Part shown: positions 1-8,447 of the stretch, piece after piece
Position numbering within the stretch: position 1 is the stretch's first letter
How the letters are laid out: every line of letters starts with the position of its first letter
Assembly: GCA_964522975.1 (NCBI GenBank)
Contig: CAZFXK010000067.1
Coordinates: 1-14,653, forward strand
Reading direction: 5' to 3'
DNA from: Bacteroides_E sp964522975
Lineage (GTDB): Bacteria; Bacteroidota; Bacteroidia; Bacteroidales; Bacteroidaceae
DNA length: 14,653 bases
The notes under the pieces: generated by a model
The model's database searches: none
What the model was told of the DNA's origin: nothing
The model's input: the letters and a program-made list of their open reading frames with translations, nothing else
Made by a program: the position numbers and the translations under genes

Positions 1-9
1 AAATTTCAG

Positions 10-2598
10 TTAGTTTTTGAAAATTAAATGATCATTTGTAGCATCAACCATAATGGGTTTTGTTTTATCTACTTCATCAGCTAAAAGTTTTTTAGATAAA
101 TCATTCAATAAATAACGTTGAATAGCACGTTTTACCGGACGAGCTCCAAATTCAGGATTATATCCTACTTCTGATAAGAAGTTAATGGCAGCTTCGGTTA
201 AGTTCAATTGGACTCCAGTGTCAGATAATCTATCTTTGACTGATTTAATTTGAAGTAGAACAATCTGTCTGATTTCTGCTTGCGTTAAAGGTAAGAACAT
301 AATGGTTTCATCAATACGATTTAAGAATTCAGGTCGAATGGTTTTCTTCAACATATTCATTACTTCTCCTTTTGTTTCTTCAATGATCTCTTCTTTATTT
401 TTTTCACTGATTTTCTCCATCTGGCTTTGGATATAACTACTACCTAAGTTAGAAGTCATGATGATTATAGTGTTCTTAAAGTTTACCATCCTGCCTTTAT
501 TGTCGGTTAAACGGCCATCATCTAATACTTGTAATAAGATGTTGAACACATCAGGATGGGCTTTTTCAATTTCATCAAATAATACTACAGAGTATGGTTT
601 GCGTCGAATCGCTTCTGTTAACTGTCCACCTTCATCATATCCTATATATCCAGGAGGAGCTCCTACCAAACGAGAAACACTATGTTTCTCTTGATATTCA
701 CTCATATCAATGCGAGTCATCATGGATTCATCATCAAAAAGGAATTCTGCTAATGCCTTTGCTAACTCAGTTTTTCCGACCCCCGTAGTTCCTAAAAAAA
801 TAAAAGAACCAATTGGTCGTTTAGGATCTTGAAGTCCTGCACGACTTCTTCTTACTGCATCAGAGACAGCTTCAATTGCTTCGTGTTGGCCAACTACCCT
901 TTTCTCTAATTCATCTTCTAAGTGGACTAATTTATCTTTTTCACTTTGAAGCATTTTATTTACAGGAATGCCGGTCCAACGAGAAACTACTTCTGCAATG
1001 TCTTCAGAGTCAACCTCCTCTTTAATCATAGCCTGATTTCCTTGCATTCTATGAAGTTCATTTTGGGTTTCTTCTATATCTTGATTTAGTTCTTGTAATT
1101 TGCCATAACGAATTTCAGCAACCTTACCATAATCTCCTTCTCGCTCCGCTCTTTCGGCTTCAAACTTCAAGTTTTCAATTTCTATTTTATTTTGTTGAAT
1201 CTTGTTGATTAGGCCTTTTTCGTTTTCCCATTTTGCTTTGAATGATTTTTCCTCTTCTTTTAATTCAGCTAATTCTTTGCTCAATTTGTTAAGTTTCGGT
1301 TCATCCTTCTCACGTTTTATGGCTTCACGTTCAATTTCCAATTGCATGATTTTACGAGAAATCTCATCTAACTCTTCCGGGACAGAATTAATTTCCATAC
1401 GCAATTTAGCTGCCGCTTCATCCATTAAATCAATGGCTTTATCCGGTAAGAATCGATCGGTTATGTATCGATTGCTTAACTCAACAGCTGCGATGATTGC
1501 ATCATCTTTAATTCGTACATGGTGATGATTTTCATAACGTTCTTTCAACCCTCTTAAAATAGAGATTGAGCTCAATGTGTCCGGTTCATCTACTTGTACG
1601 ACCTGAAAACGACGTTCAAGAGCTTTATCTTTCTCGAAATATTTCTGATATTCATCTAAGGTAGTGGCTCCAATACTTCGCAATTCACCACGGGCTAAAG
1701 CCGGTTTAAGAATATTTGCTGCATCCATGGCTCCGTCACCTCTACCAGCACCTACAAGAGTGTGTATTTCATCAATGAATAGAATGATTTCGCCTTCCGA
1801 TTGTTTCACTTCATTAATAACCGATTTTAGTCGCTCTTCAAACTCACCTTTGTATTTTGCACCGGCAACTAAAGCCCCCATATCCAATGAATAAATTTGT
1901 TTATTTTTTAGATTTTCGGGCACATCGCCTCTCAGTATACGATTAGCTAAGCCTTCTACTATAGCCGTTTTACCGGTACCGGGTTCACCTATCAATATAG
2001 GATTGTTTTTTGTTCGCCTGCTTAAAATCTGTAATACTCTTCTGATTTCTTCATCACGGCCAATAACCGGATCTAATTTTCCATTGCGTGATGCTGCTAT
2101 TAAGTTTGTTGCATATTTTTCTAAAGACTGATAGGTGTCTTCACTTGATTGTGAAGTTACACGCTGACCTTGACGCAAGTCATCAATGGCTGCACGCAAA
2201 TTTTTCTCATTAACTCCTGCATCTTTAAGAATAGCAGAAGCGTTACTTTTGACTAAGAGTAGAGATAAAAGCAAATGCTCCAATGATACAAATTCATCTT
2301 TCATATCGGTCGCTAACTGAGTAGCTTTCTGAAAAATTTCATTTAAAGATGAACTCATATATGGACTTCCTCCTGATACTTTAGGATACGAAGCAACCTC
2401 TTTCTCTACAATTTTCTGAATCTGTTGGTCATTTAACCCTAGTTTTTGGAATATGAAAGGAGTGACATTTTCTCCCACTTTCATAATTCCCAACAACAAG
2501 TGAGCGGGTTCAATCACTTGTTGACCATTACTTTGTGCTGTATTTAAAGCAGATTGAACGGCCTCTTGTGATTTAATTGTGAAATTGTTGAAATTCAT
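10..2598 (-). CDS. clpB: ATP-dependent protein disaggregase ClpB (Hsp104/Clp family)
   Basis: Hexameric AAA+ chaperone that threads aggregated proteins through its central pore and hands them to DnaK for refolding; cytosolic. The 862-residue product is full length for the family. It has an N-terminal Clp repeat domain (about 1-145). NBD1 carries Walker A GEPGTGKT at 204-211, pore loop KYKG at 248-251, Walker B ending FIDE at 274-277 and arginine-finger region ALERR at 326-330. A charged coiled-coil M domain (about 405-525) separates ClpB from ClpA/ClpC. NBD2 has Walker A GTTGVGKT at 603-610, pore motif GYIGYDEGG at 650-658, Walker B LFDE at 673-676 and sensor-2 GAR at 818-820. There is no IGF/IGL ClpP-binding loop. 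The gene reads leftward from an ATG at 2598 and its stop is 9 nt from the window edge. dnaK, its functional partner, lies about 9 kb away in the same window but not in the same operon. Identification is firm. Confidence 0.98.
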   Translation of the reverse strand: MNFNNFTIKSQEAVQSALNTAQSNGQQVIEPAHLLLGIMKVGENVTPFIFQKLGLNDQQIQKIVEKEVASYPKVSGGSPYMSSSLNEIFQKATQLATDMKDEFVSLEHLLLSLLLVKSNASAILKDAGVNEKNLRAAIDDLRQGQRVTSQSSEDTYQSLEKYATNLIAASRNGKLDPVIGRDEEIRRVLQILSRRTKNNPILIGEPGTGKTAIVEGLANRILRGDVPENLKNKQIYSLDMGALVAGAKYKGEFEERLKSVINEVKQSEGEIILFIDEIHTLVGAGRGDGAMDAANILKPALARGELRSIGATTLDEYQKYFEKDKALERRFQVVQVDEPDTLSSISILRGLKERYENHHHVRIKDDAIIAAVELSNRYITDRFLPDKAIDLMDEAAAKLRMEINSVPEELDEISRKIMQLEIEREAIKREKDEPKLNKLSKELAELKEEEKSFKAKWENEKGLINKIQQNKIEIENLKFEAERAEREGDYGKVAEIRYGKLQELNQDIEETQNELHRMQGNQAMIKEEVDSEDIAEVVSRWTGIPVNKMLQSEKDKLVHLEDELEKRVVGQHEAIEAVSDAVRRSRAGLQDPKRPIGSFIFLGTTGVGKTELAKALAEFLFDDESMMTRIDMSEYQEKHSVSRLVGAPPGYIGYDEGGQLTEAIRRKPYSVVLFDEIEKAHPDVFNILLQVLDDGRLTDNKGRMVNFKNTIIIMTSNLGSSYIQSQMEKISEKNKEEIIEETKGEVMNMLKKTIRPEFLNRIDETIMFLPLTQAEIRQIVLLQIKSVKDRLSDTGVQLNLTEAAINFLSEVGYNPEFGARPVKRAIQRYLLNDLSKKLLADEVDKTKPIMVDATNDHLIFKN

Positions 2599-2989
2599 TT
2601 TTTATGTAATTTATTGTTGTTTCTACTTTGAATCTTCTCAATTATTTATATCACAAACTCTTTACCAAATCTATTTTGGTTATACTTTTTGAGAGGTGGT
2701 GACAATTTGTCTGTTAATTTCTGCATTGTAAAAACTCACAAAAAGAAAAGTAATTGTAAAAAAAGAGAAAAGTGTTCTATGATTCTATATTATAGAGTTT
2801 CTTATTGTTGTTTATAGTGTTGAATAAGAATGAATAGTATATGTTATTTTTACTTTTAAAAGAGGAAAATGCAGATTGTTTTTATGCTGACATTTTGACG
2901 GTTTATTTTTCTTATTCTATTACGATGATTAAGAGTAGTCTTTATTGTATCTTTATTCGTTATTAAAAACAATACGTATAATTTATAAT
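2599..2989. other. AT-rich divergent intergenic region between clpB and the 198-aa gene
   Basis: This 391-nt stretch has no coding region that I can support on either strand. It contains the probable clpB promoter and a dyad over it (2664-2680). A second odd palindrome, TCTATA-T-TATAGA, lies at 2784-2796. A weak rightward -7-like box, TATCTTTA, lies at 2948-2955, about 35 nt before the ATG at 2990. The rest is AT-rich, with A tracts around 2739-2772. I see no riboswitch, tRNA or terminator in it. Confidence 0.6.
2664..2680 (-). promoter_or_regulatory. Probable clpB -7 box inside an ACCAAA/TTTGGT dyad
   Basis: On the minus strand TAGATTTG (2673 down to 2666) matches the Bacteroidota -7 consensus TAnnTTTG and would give a leader of about 60 nt before the clpB ATG. 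No good TTTG -33 element is seen 19-21 nt further upstream. The box sits within the inverted repeat ACCAAA (2664-2669), 5-nt spacer, TTTGGT (2675-2680). A repressor site overlapping the promoter is possible, but this is inference from symmetry alone. Confidence 0.4.
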
Positions 2990-3586
2990 ATGAAACAAAA
3001 GATAAAATTTGAAAATACGGTATTCCTTTTTGATTCAGCATTTTATAATTTCATTGTAGCTGATATAAAAAGATACTTTGAATCTTCGTTAAATAGAGAG
3101 TTTTCCTCCATAGATCTTGCCGATTTAATAACTTATTTAGCTTTGGATATGGGAATTCAAGTGGGAGATAATACAATTCAGCTATTATGGGTTTTTGATA
3201 AAAATACCCCGGAATTATATTTTACTCAGCCATCTGACTTAATGCAAGATTTAGATGGAAAAGCTTTTCAAAATGAATTGGGTGAGTTTTTGATGGCATC
3301 GGTTTCTACAGAAAATTTAGTTCCCATTGGAGAATTGTATGCCGAAATTTTGCAGATGGCTTTAGAAAGCGAAGAGGTACAGAAAATAGCATTGGTTGCT
3401 GATTATAACTCGTATGGTAATTTACTTTATCAGCTTTTAAATACTTCGATAGTGAAGGAAAAGAAAAAAGAGGTGATTTTGTTTGCTATGGGAGATGTTA
3501 ATCAACAAGAAGGAGTAGAGAATGAGATTTTAGCTTATCCATTAATGCAAGCCTTAGGCATTAAGGCTGACGATTTAAAAGATTGA
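2990..3586 (+). CDS. Conserved Bacteroidales hypothetical protein (198 aa)
   Basis: A soluble-looking 198-residue protein of unknown function with no signal peptide, membrane segment or catalytic motif that I recognise. From memory it resembles the Bacteroidales-restricted family DUF6621, which I could not verify here. The family is typified by an N-terminal stretch like KFENTVFLFDSAF, a central SVSTENL motif (104-110) and a C-terminal LAYPLMQALGIK (181-192), all visible here. The start is taken as ATG at 2990; an in-frame TTG at 2945 would add 15 residues that look like translated leader, and MKQKIKFEN matches the usual start of such proteins. The stop is 5 nt before the LysR gene, so the two are probably co-transcribed. 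This suggests a role linked to that regulator, but nothing shows what it is. Confidence 0.85.
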   Translation: MKQKIKFENTVFLFDSAFYNFIVADIKRYFESSLNREFSSIDLADLITYLALDMGIQVGDNTIQLLWVFDKNTPELYFTQPSDLMQDLDGKAFQNELGEFLMASVSTENLVPIGELYAEILQMALESEEVQKIALVADYNSYGNLLYQLLNTSIVKEKKKEVILFAMGDVNQQEGVENEILAYPLMQALGIKADDLKD

Positions 3587-3591
3587 TTTAA

Positions 3592-4491
3592 ATGACAATA
3601 ATGGATTTTAGATTGAAGGTTTTCCTTAGCGTATCCCATAATCAAAGTTTTACTAAGGCTTCAAAAGAGTTATTCATTACACAGCCCGCTATATCCAAGC
3701 ATATTCAGGAATTAGAGGCCACATATCAGGTGAGATTATTCAATCGGGGAGGAAAAGAAGTTTCTCTAACAACATCAGGTAAAATTCTTTATCGTTATGC
3801 TACAGAAATAGCATCACTTTATAAAAAGATAGAATATGAAATGGGGTTACTTCATGAAGACTTGGTGGGGGAGTTGCGTTTGGGGGCTAGTACAACGATT
3901 GCTCAATATATTTTGCCTCCTATCTTAGCTCGCTTTATCAATCAGTTTCCCTCAGTGAAGCTAACTCTAATTAGCGGAAATTCTCGCGAAATTGAGAATT
4001 TGTTACTGAAAAATCAAATAGATCTTGGTTTAATCGAAGGATTGCATCGTTCTTCTGAATTTAAATATGTCTCTTTCATGAAAGATGAACTTGTAGTTGT
4101 AAAGAGTAAGCCCAGAGGTAAAGCTCAAATTGAAACTTTATCGATTGAAGATTTCAAACAAGCACCTTTAGTACTTAGAGAACGAGGATCGGGTACCTTG
4201 GAAGTTTTAGAGAAAACATTGAATAAACATCACGTAAAATTATCCGATTTAAATGTTATTATGCATTTAGGTAGCACGGAGAGCATAAAGCTTTTCTTAC
4301 AAGAAACAGATGCATTGGCTGTAGTTTCTGTACGATCCATTTATAAAGAATTATTTAGTGGAACATTTTATGTTATTGATATTGAGGATTTATTGATGGA
4401 ACGTGACTTCTGTTTAGTTTTACCTCATGGGGCAGAAGAAGGTTTACATAAAAAGTTCATGGATTATATTTTGTATAACGAAAAGTTATGA
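3592..4491 (+). CDS. LysR-type transcriptional regulator
   Basis: DNA-binding regulator of the LysR family (299 aa, normal length). The N-terminal winged helix-turn-helix is clear, with SFTKASKELFITQPAISKHIQELE at 19-42, followed by a linker helix and a periplasmic-binding-protein-like effector domain (about 92-295). Either ATG at 3592 or ATG at 3601 could be the start; the second gives MDFRLKVF, close to the usual family start. It follows the 198-aa gene by 5 nt and precedes a YeiH-type transporter by 72 nt. In Escherichia coli the LysR regulator YeiE is likewise encoded next to yeiH, so control of the downstream transporter is the simplest reading. A T-N11-A dyad overlapping its stop codon (4486-4498) fits such control. 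The ligand is unknown. Confidence 0.93.
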   Translation: MTIMDFRLKVFLSVSHNQSFTKASKELFITQPAISKHIQELEATYQVRLFNRGGKEVSLTTSGKILYRYATEIASLYKKIEYEMGLLHEDLVGELRLGASTTIAQYILPPILARFINQFPSVKLTLISGNSREIENLLLKNQIDLGLIEGLHRSSEFKYVSFMKDELVVVKSKPRGKAQIETLSIEDFKQAPLVLRERGSGTLEVLEKTLNKHHVKLSDLNVIMHLGSTESIKLFLQETDALAVVSVRSIYKELFSGTFYVIDIEDLLMERDFCLVLPHGAEEGLHKKFMDYILYNEKL

Positions 4492-4498
4492 CGCATAA
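4486..4498. promoter_or_regulatory. Candidate LysR operator, T-N11-A dyad TTATG-N3-CATAA
   Basis: TTATGACGCATAA is a perfect inverted repeat with 5-nt arms and a 3-nt centre, and has the T-N11-A form typical of LysR-family binding sites. It overlaps the stop codon of the LysR gene. Its centre lies about 54 nt upstream of the transcription start inferred for yeiH, close to where LysR recognition sites usually sit. The symmetry and position are directly visible; binding is inference. Confidence 0.5.
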
Positions 4499-4507
4499 AA
4501 ATAAACG

Positions 4508-4540
4508 ATTGGTGTATATGTAAAGGCTGATGTATCTTTG
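4508..4540 (+). promoter_or_regulatory. Bacteroidota-type promoter of yeiH
   Basis: A perfect -7 box TATCTTTG (4533-4540, consensus TAnnTTTG) is preceded at 21 nt by ATTG (4508-4511), which matches three of four bases of the TTTG -33 element. Transcription would start near 4546, leaving a leader of about 18 nt before the ATG at 4564. This implies that yeiH can be expressed separately from the regulator upstream. Confidence 0.6.
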
Positions 4541-4563
4541 TCGTGTAAAAATAATTTTTAATA

Positions 4564-5486
4564 ATGAACACATTAGTAGCTTTTCTACACGACAAGAGAA
4601 AACCCATTTATTGGAGTCTGTCTCTATTTTTATTACTCTTTTTATTTCTTGATTATATTCCCGGTTTATCCCGTTATACCTCTTGGATAACCCCTCCTGT
4701 CTCACTTTTTTTGGGTTTGGCTTTTGCTTTAATCTGTGGTCAAGCTTATCCTAAGTTCAATAAGAAAGTCTCTAAATATTTACTTCAATATTCTGTAGTG
4801 GGGTTGGGCTTTGGTATGAACTTACACCAATCTTTAGCTTCAGGAAAAGAAGGAATGACATTTACCATAGCTTCTGTTGTAGGAACTTTATTTTTGGGTG
4901 CTATAATTGGTTACAAGTTGCTTAAAATGGATTGGAGTACTTCTTATTTAATCAGTGTAGGAACTGCAATTTGTGGTGGAAGTGCCATTGCTGCCGTAGC
5001 TCCTGTTATAAAAGCTAAGGAAAGTTCTATTTCTATTTCATTAGGAACAGTATTTATCTTAAATGCTGTTGCTTTATTTATCTTTCCGGTCATAGGCGGA
5101 TGGTTGGATTTATCTCAACACCAGTTTGGTACATGGAGTGCTATTGCCATACACGATACGAGTTCCGTAGTAGGTGCAGGAGCCGCTTTTGGTGAAGAAG
5201 CTTTAGAAATCGCTACTACAATTAAGTTAACCAGGGCTTTGTGGATTATACCAGTTGCACTTGTTACTTCCATTTTAAGTAACAAAGGGAATCATAAAAT
5301 AACCATTCCTTGGTTCATTGTGTTTTTTATTTTAGCTATGATTCTGAACACTTTTGTTCTAAGTGATATTGTGCCACAGGTTGGTGTTGTTATAAATGGA
5401 ATAGCACGTAAAGCTTTAATTTTTACCTTGTTCTTTATTGGTGCTTCACTCTCCGTAGACGTTTTGAAGAATGTGGGTTTTAAACC
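4564..5486 (+). CDS. YeiH/UPF0324 family membrane transporter, 3' end lost in assembly gap
   Basis: Polytopic inner-membrane protein of the YeiH/UPF0324 family (Cons_hypoth698, PF03601). The 307 visible residues form about nine or ten hydrophobic segments. They carry family hallmarks GTAICGGSAIAA at 133-144, HDTSSVVGAGAAFG at 197-210 and KLTRALWI at 221-228. Substrates are poorly established. Some family members encoded with taurine or sulfonate degradation genes (TauZ) are proposed sulfite exporters, so anion export is a reasonable guess only. The reading frame runs into the N block at 5487 after FK; family length suggests roughly 15-30 residues are missing, probably the last membrane helix. 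It has its own promoter and lies directly downstream of a LysR regulator. The bases beyond the Ns belong to recA on the other strand and are not part of this protein. Confidence 0.9.
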
Positions 5487-5586
5487 NNNNNNNNNNNNNN
5501 NNNNNNNNNNNNNNNNNNNNNNNNNNNNNNNNNNNNNNNNNNNNNNNNNNNNNNNNNNNNNNNNNNNNNNNNNNNNNNNNNNNNNN
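5487..5586. other. Assembly gap of exactly 100 N
   Basis: One hundred Ns separate the truncated ends of yeiH (rightward) and recA (leftward). The round number suggests a placeholder rather than a measured length. The gap must hold both stop codons and any convergent terminator. Confidence 0.99.
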
Positions 5587-6566
5587 TCTTCTGCCAGTTC
5601 AGGATTATCTGCAATACATTGTTTTGCTGCATCACGGCCTTGTCCTAAACGTGTTTCTTTATAGCTATACCAAGAGCCGCTTTTAGTTATCACCCCTAAG
5701 TCAGAACCTAAGTCTACAATTTCACCATCTTTACTGATTCCTTTACCAAACATGATATCAAATTCTGTTTTTCGGAATGGGGGGGCTACTTTGTTCTTAA
5801 CAATGCGTACACGTGTTTGATTGCCTAAGATTTCTTCACCATCTTTTATGGGTTGTCCTCTCCTAATGTCAATTCTGACTGAAGCATAGAACTTTAAGGC
5901 GTTTCCTCCGGTCGTAACTTCCGGACTACCAAACATAACCCCTATTTTTTCGCGTAACTGGTTAATGAAAATACAGGTAGTCTTCGTTTTACTAACAGCC
6001 GATGTTAATTTACGTAGAGCTTGCGACATTAATCGAGCTTGGAGCCCGACTTTGTTTTCGCCCATTTCTCCTTCTATTTCGGCTTTTGGTGTTAATGCTG
6101 CTACTGAGTCTATTACAATAATATCTATGGCAGAAGAACGAATTAATTGTTCTGTAATTTCCAATGCTTGCTCTCCATTATCAGGTTGTGATATCAAGAG
6201 ATTATTGATATCTACCCCTAAGTTTGCCGCATAAAAACGGTCAAAAGCATGTTCTGCATCAATGAATGCAGCAATGCCACCTGCTTTCTGTGCTTCAGCA
6301 ATAGCGTGTATCGCTAAAGTGGTTTTTCCCGATGACTCAGGACCATATATTTCTATTACTCTTCCTCTAGGGTATCCTCCAACGCCTAAAGCTATATCAA
6401 GTCCAAGGGAGCCGGTAGGTATCACCTCTATCTCATCAGAGATATGGTCATCTCCCATTTTCATGATAGAACCCTTACCAAAGTTCTTCTCAATTTTGTC
6501 CATTGCAACTTGAAGCGCTTTAAGTTTCTCTCCTAAAACTTCTTGTTTTTCCTCTTTTTTTGCCAT
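5587..6566 (-). CDS. recA: Recombinase RecA, C-terminus lost in assembly gap
   Basis: ATP-dependent DNA strand-exchange protein for homologous recombination and repair; cytosolic. The 326 visible residues hold the N-terminal polymerisation helix, then Walker A GPESSGKT at 75-82, catalytic-glutamate region DAEHAFD at 103-109, Walker B IIVIDS at 149-154, and loop L2 with MFGSPEVTTGGNALKFYA around 211-228. The INQLREKIG motif is at 201-209. The protein breaks off after DNPELAE at the N block. RecA is usually about 340-350 residues, so roughly 15-25 residues of the acidic tail are missing. Its ATG at 6566 is only 3 nt after the bcp stop, so it is the last gene of an operon with bcp and the dehydrogenase. 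No LexA-type box is seen upstream. Identification is firm. Confidence 0.97.
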
Positions 6567-6569
6567 TTT

Positions 6570-7019
6570 TTATTTTAAAATTTGTGCTGTATGTTCTTTT
6601 GTCTTTACCTCTTTAGGACCAATGATTCTCTCAATAATCCCTTCTTCATCAATGATGAAGGTTGTGCGGAATGTACCCATATAAGTCCTGCCAAAGTTTT
6701 TTTTCTCACCCCATACTCCAAATTTCTGAACCAACTCTTTCTCAGTGTCGGCAATTAAAGTAAATGGAAGATTATTCTTATCAATAAAACGTTGATGAGA
6801 CTTTTCATTATCAATGCTAACTCCTATTACTTCATAACCTTCTTTTTGAAGTAGGCTATAATTGTCTTTTAGATTGCAAGCTTGTGCTGTACAACCCGGG
6901 GTGCTATCCTTAGGATAAAAATAAAGAACTACCTTTCTTCCTTTGTAATTACTTAAATATATTTTTTGCCCATTTTGATCTATCCCTAAATAATCGGGGG
7001 CTTTATCTCCAATTTTCAT
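6570..7019 (-). CDS. bcp: Thioredoxin-dependent thiol peroxidase (Bcp/PrxQ-type peroxiredoxin)
   Basis: Cytosolic peroxiredoxin that reduces hydrogen peroxide and organic hydroperoxides with electrons from thioredoxin. The 149 residues form one AhpC/TSA domain. The active-site segment YPKDSTPGCTAQAC (35-48) holds the peroxidatic Cys43 and, five residues on, the resolving Cys48 typical of the atypical 2-Cys Bcp/PrxQ class. The conserved Arg of the active site is probably Arg118 in GTFRTTF. Length is normal. Its ATG overlaps the stop of the upstream dehydrogenase gene (TAATG, one shared base), which suggests translational coupling, and recA starts 3 nt downstream. Co-expression of a peroxidase with recA makes sense for oxidative DNA damage, though that link is inference. 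Confidence 0.96.
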   Translation of the reverse strand: MKIGDKAPDYLGIDQNGQKIYLSNYKGRKVVLYFYPKDSTPGCTAQACNLKDNYSLLQKEGYEVIGVSIDNEKSHQRFIDKNNLPFTLIADTEKELVQKFGVWGEKKNFGRTYMGTFRTTFIIDEEGIIERIIGPKEVKTKEHTAQILK

Positions 7020-8212
7020 TATAATTCTAAATCAGTATTAAACTTTTCGTGCCAAGGAAGGCCTTGTTTATTTAATTGCTCCATAAATGGATCCGGATCA
7101 AATTCTTCCACATTGAATACACCCGGTTTTCTCCAAACACCTTGTAAAAATAATAGAGCCCCAATGGTTGCAGGAACTCCGGTAGTGTAGCTAACTCCTT
7201 GCATACCCGTTTCTTTATAGGCCGCTTGGTGGCTACAGTTATTATATACATAGTATGTTAATTCCTTTCCGTCTTTAATGCCACGAATACGGCATCCAAT
7301 AGAGGTTTCTCCGGTGTATTTTTCACCTAAATCTTGTGGGTCAGGTAGAACGGCTTTTAAGAACTGTAGAGGTACTATTTTTTGACCGTTATAATCTATT
7401 GGCTCAATGCTGGCCATGCCAATGTTTTGAATGACTCGGAGATGAGTTAAGTATTCTTCACCAAATGTCATCCAAAAGCGAGCTCTTTTGATGGTAGGAA
7501 AGTTTTTTACTAAAGATTCCAACTCTTCGTGATAAAGTAAATACGATTCTTTTGGCCCAATATTGGGATATGTAATGGGTTGATGAATTTCTAACGGTTT
7601 TGTGGTTACCCATTCGCCATTTTTATAGAAACGTCCATTTTGAGTAATTTCCCGGATATTTATTTCCGGGTTAAAATTGGTAGCAAAAGGTCTTTTATGA
7701 TCTCCTGCATTACAATCTACAATATCTAAATAATGTATTTCATCAAAGTGGTGTTTCGCTGCATAAGCCGTGAATATGCCTGTTACTCCGGGATCGAATC
7801 CACAACCTAAAATGGCTGTTAGTCCTGCTTCCTTAAACCGATCTTGGTATGCCCATTGCCAACTGTATTCAAATTTAGCTTCATCTTTGGGCTCATAGTT
7901 AGCGGTATCCAAGTAGTTAACTCCACATTCCAAGCATGCGTCCATAATGGTTAAGTCTTGGTAGGGTAGTGCTACATTGATTACGATATCAGGTTTGAAT
8001 TCATTAAAAAGAGCTACTAGCTCTTCTACTTTATCCGCATCAACCTGTGCGGTTTTTATATTAGGATTGCCAACTGCTTTAACAATTTCATCACATTTTG
8101 ATTTTGTGCGACTTGCAATCATTATTTCTTTAAAAACATCTGCATTTTGTGCCACCTTATGTGCTACAACAGTACCTACTCCTCCTGCACCAATGATAAG
8201 AACTCTATCCAT
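7019..8212 (-). CDS. Saccharopine dehydrogenase-family protein, probable carboxy(nor)spermidine dehydrogenase
   Basis: NAD(P)H-dependent reductase of the saccharopine dehydrogenase family (397 aa). The N-terminal Rossmann motif GAGGVG is at 8-13. The whole sequence follows the pattern I recall for Vibrio carboxynorspermidine dehydrogenase: an IASRTKSKC segment, LGCGFDPGV, NAGDHKRPFATNF, LPDP, SYTTGVPA, and a C-terminal DPDPF-LPW. That enzyme joins aspartate semialdehyde to a diamine (putrescine or diaminopropane) in the alternative polyamine pathway known in Bacteroides, so spermidine synthesis is the likely role. A true lysine-pathway saccharopine dehydrogenase is less likely. It is the first gene of the operon with bcp and recA and overlaps bcp by one base. 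The ATG at 8212 puts the Rossmann motif at the proper distance. Confidence 0.85.
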   Translation of the reverse strand: MDRVLIIGAGGVGTVVAHKVAQNADVFKEIMIASRTKSKCDEIVKAVGNPNIKTAQVDADKVEELVALFNEFKPDIVINVALPYQDLTIMDACLECGVNYLDTANYEPKDEAKFEYSWQWAYQDRFKEAGLTAILGCGFDPGVTGIFTAYAAKHHFDEIHYLDIVDCNAGDHKRPFATNFNPEINIREITQNGRFYKNGEWVTTKPLEIHQPITYPNIGPKESYLLYHEELESLVKNFPTIKRARFWMTFGEEYLTHLRVIQNIGMASIEPIDYNGQKIVPLQFLKAVLPDPQDLGEKYTGETSIGCRIRGIKDGKELTYYVYNNCSHQAAYKETGMQGVSYTTGVPATIGALLFLQGVWRKPGVFNVEEFDPDPFMEQLNKQGLPWHEKFNTDLEL

Positions 8213-8265
8213 AGTTTACTATTTATTTTAATGATTATATGCTTTATACTATTCTATTATTAGAG

Positions 8266-8273
8266 CAAATATA
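8266..8273 (-). promoter_or_regulatory. Probable -7 box of the dehydrogenase-bcp-recA operon
   Basis: On the minus strand the bases read TATATTTG, a perfect TAnnTTTG match. The inferred start near 8260 gives a leader of about 48 nt before the ATG at 8212. I find no TTTG -33 element at the usual spacing, so the call rests on the -7 box and position. Confidence 0.45.
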
Positions 8274-8447
8274 CATTATATATTTATAAGAATTTGCTTT
8301 TCTTCTGCACTTTCTAATCTATTGGTAAAGTTGTTTGAATATTCTTTTTTAATATTTATTATTCAATATGGATGCAGTATTTCTAGTATCTCTCCATTTA
8401 TTTAGTAAGTTTATTATAAAATATTACAAGAATAAAAAATTGTGTTT

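Noticed and set aside
458..1894. Several rightward open frames of 60-107 codons over clpB
   Set aside because: They are antisense to a well-supported clpB gene, have no recognisable domains and reflect its codon pattern.
2945..2989. TTG start adding 15 residues to the 198-aa protein
   Set aside because: The added residues look like translated AT-rich leader and would overlap the weak -7-like box; ATG at 2990 gives the usual N-terminus.
4564..5664. A 366-residue rightward reading frame continuing through the Ns
   Set aside because: The part after the gap is antisense to recA; only 4564-5486 belongs to the YeiH-type protein. The same holds for the leftward frame that extends recA through the gap to 5292.
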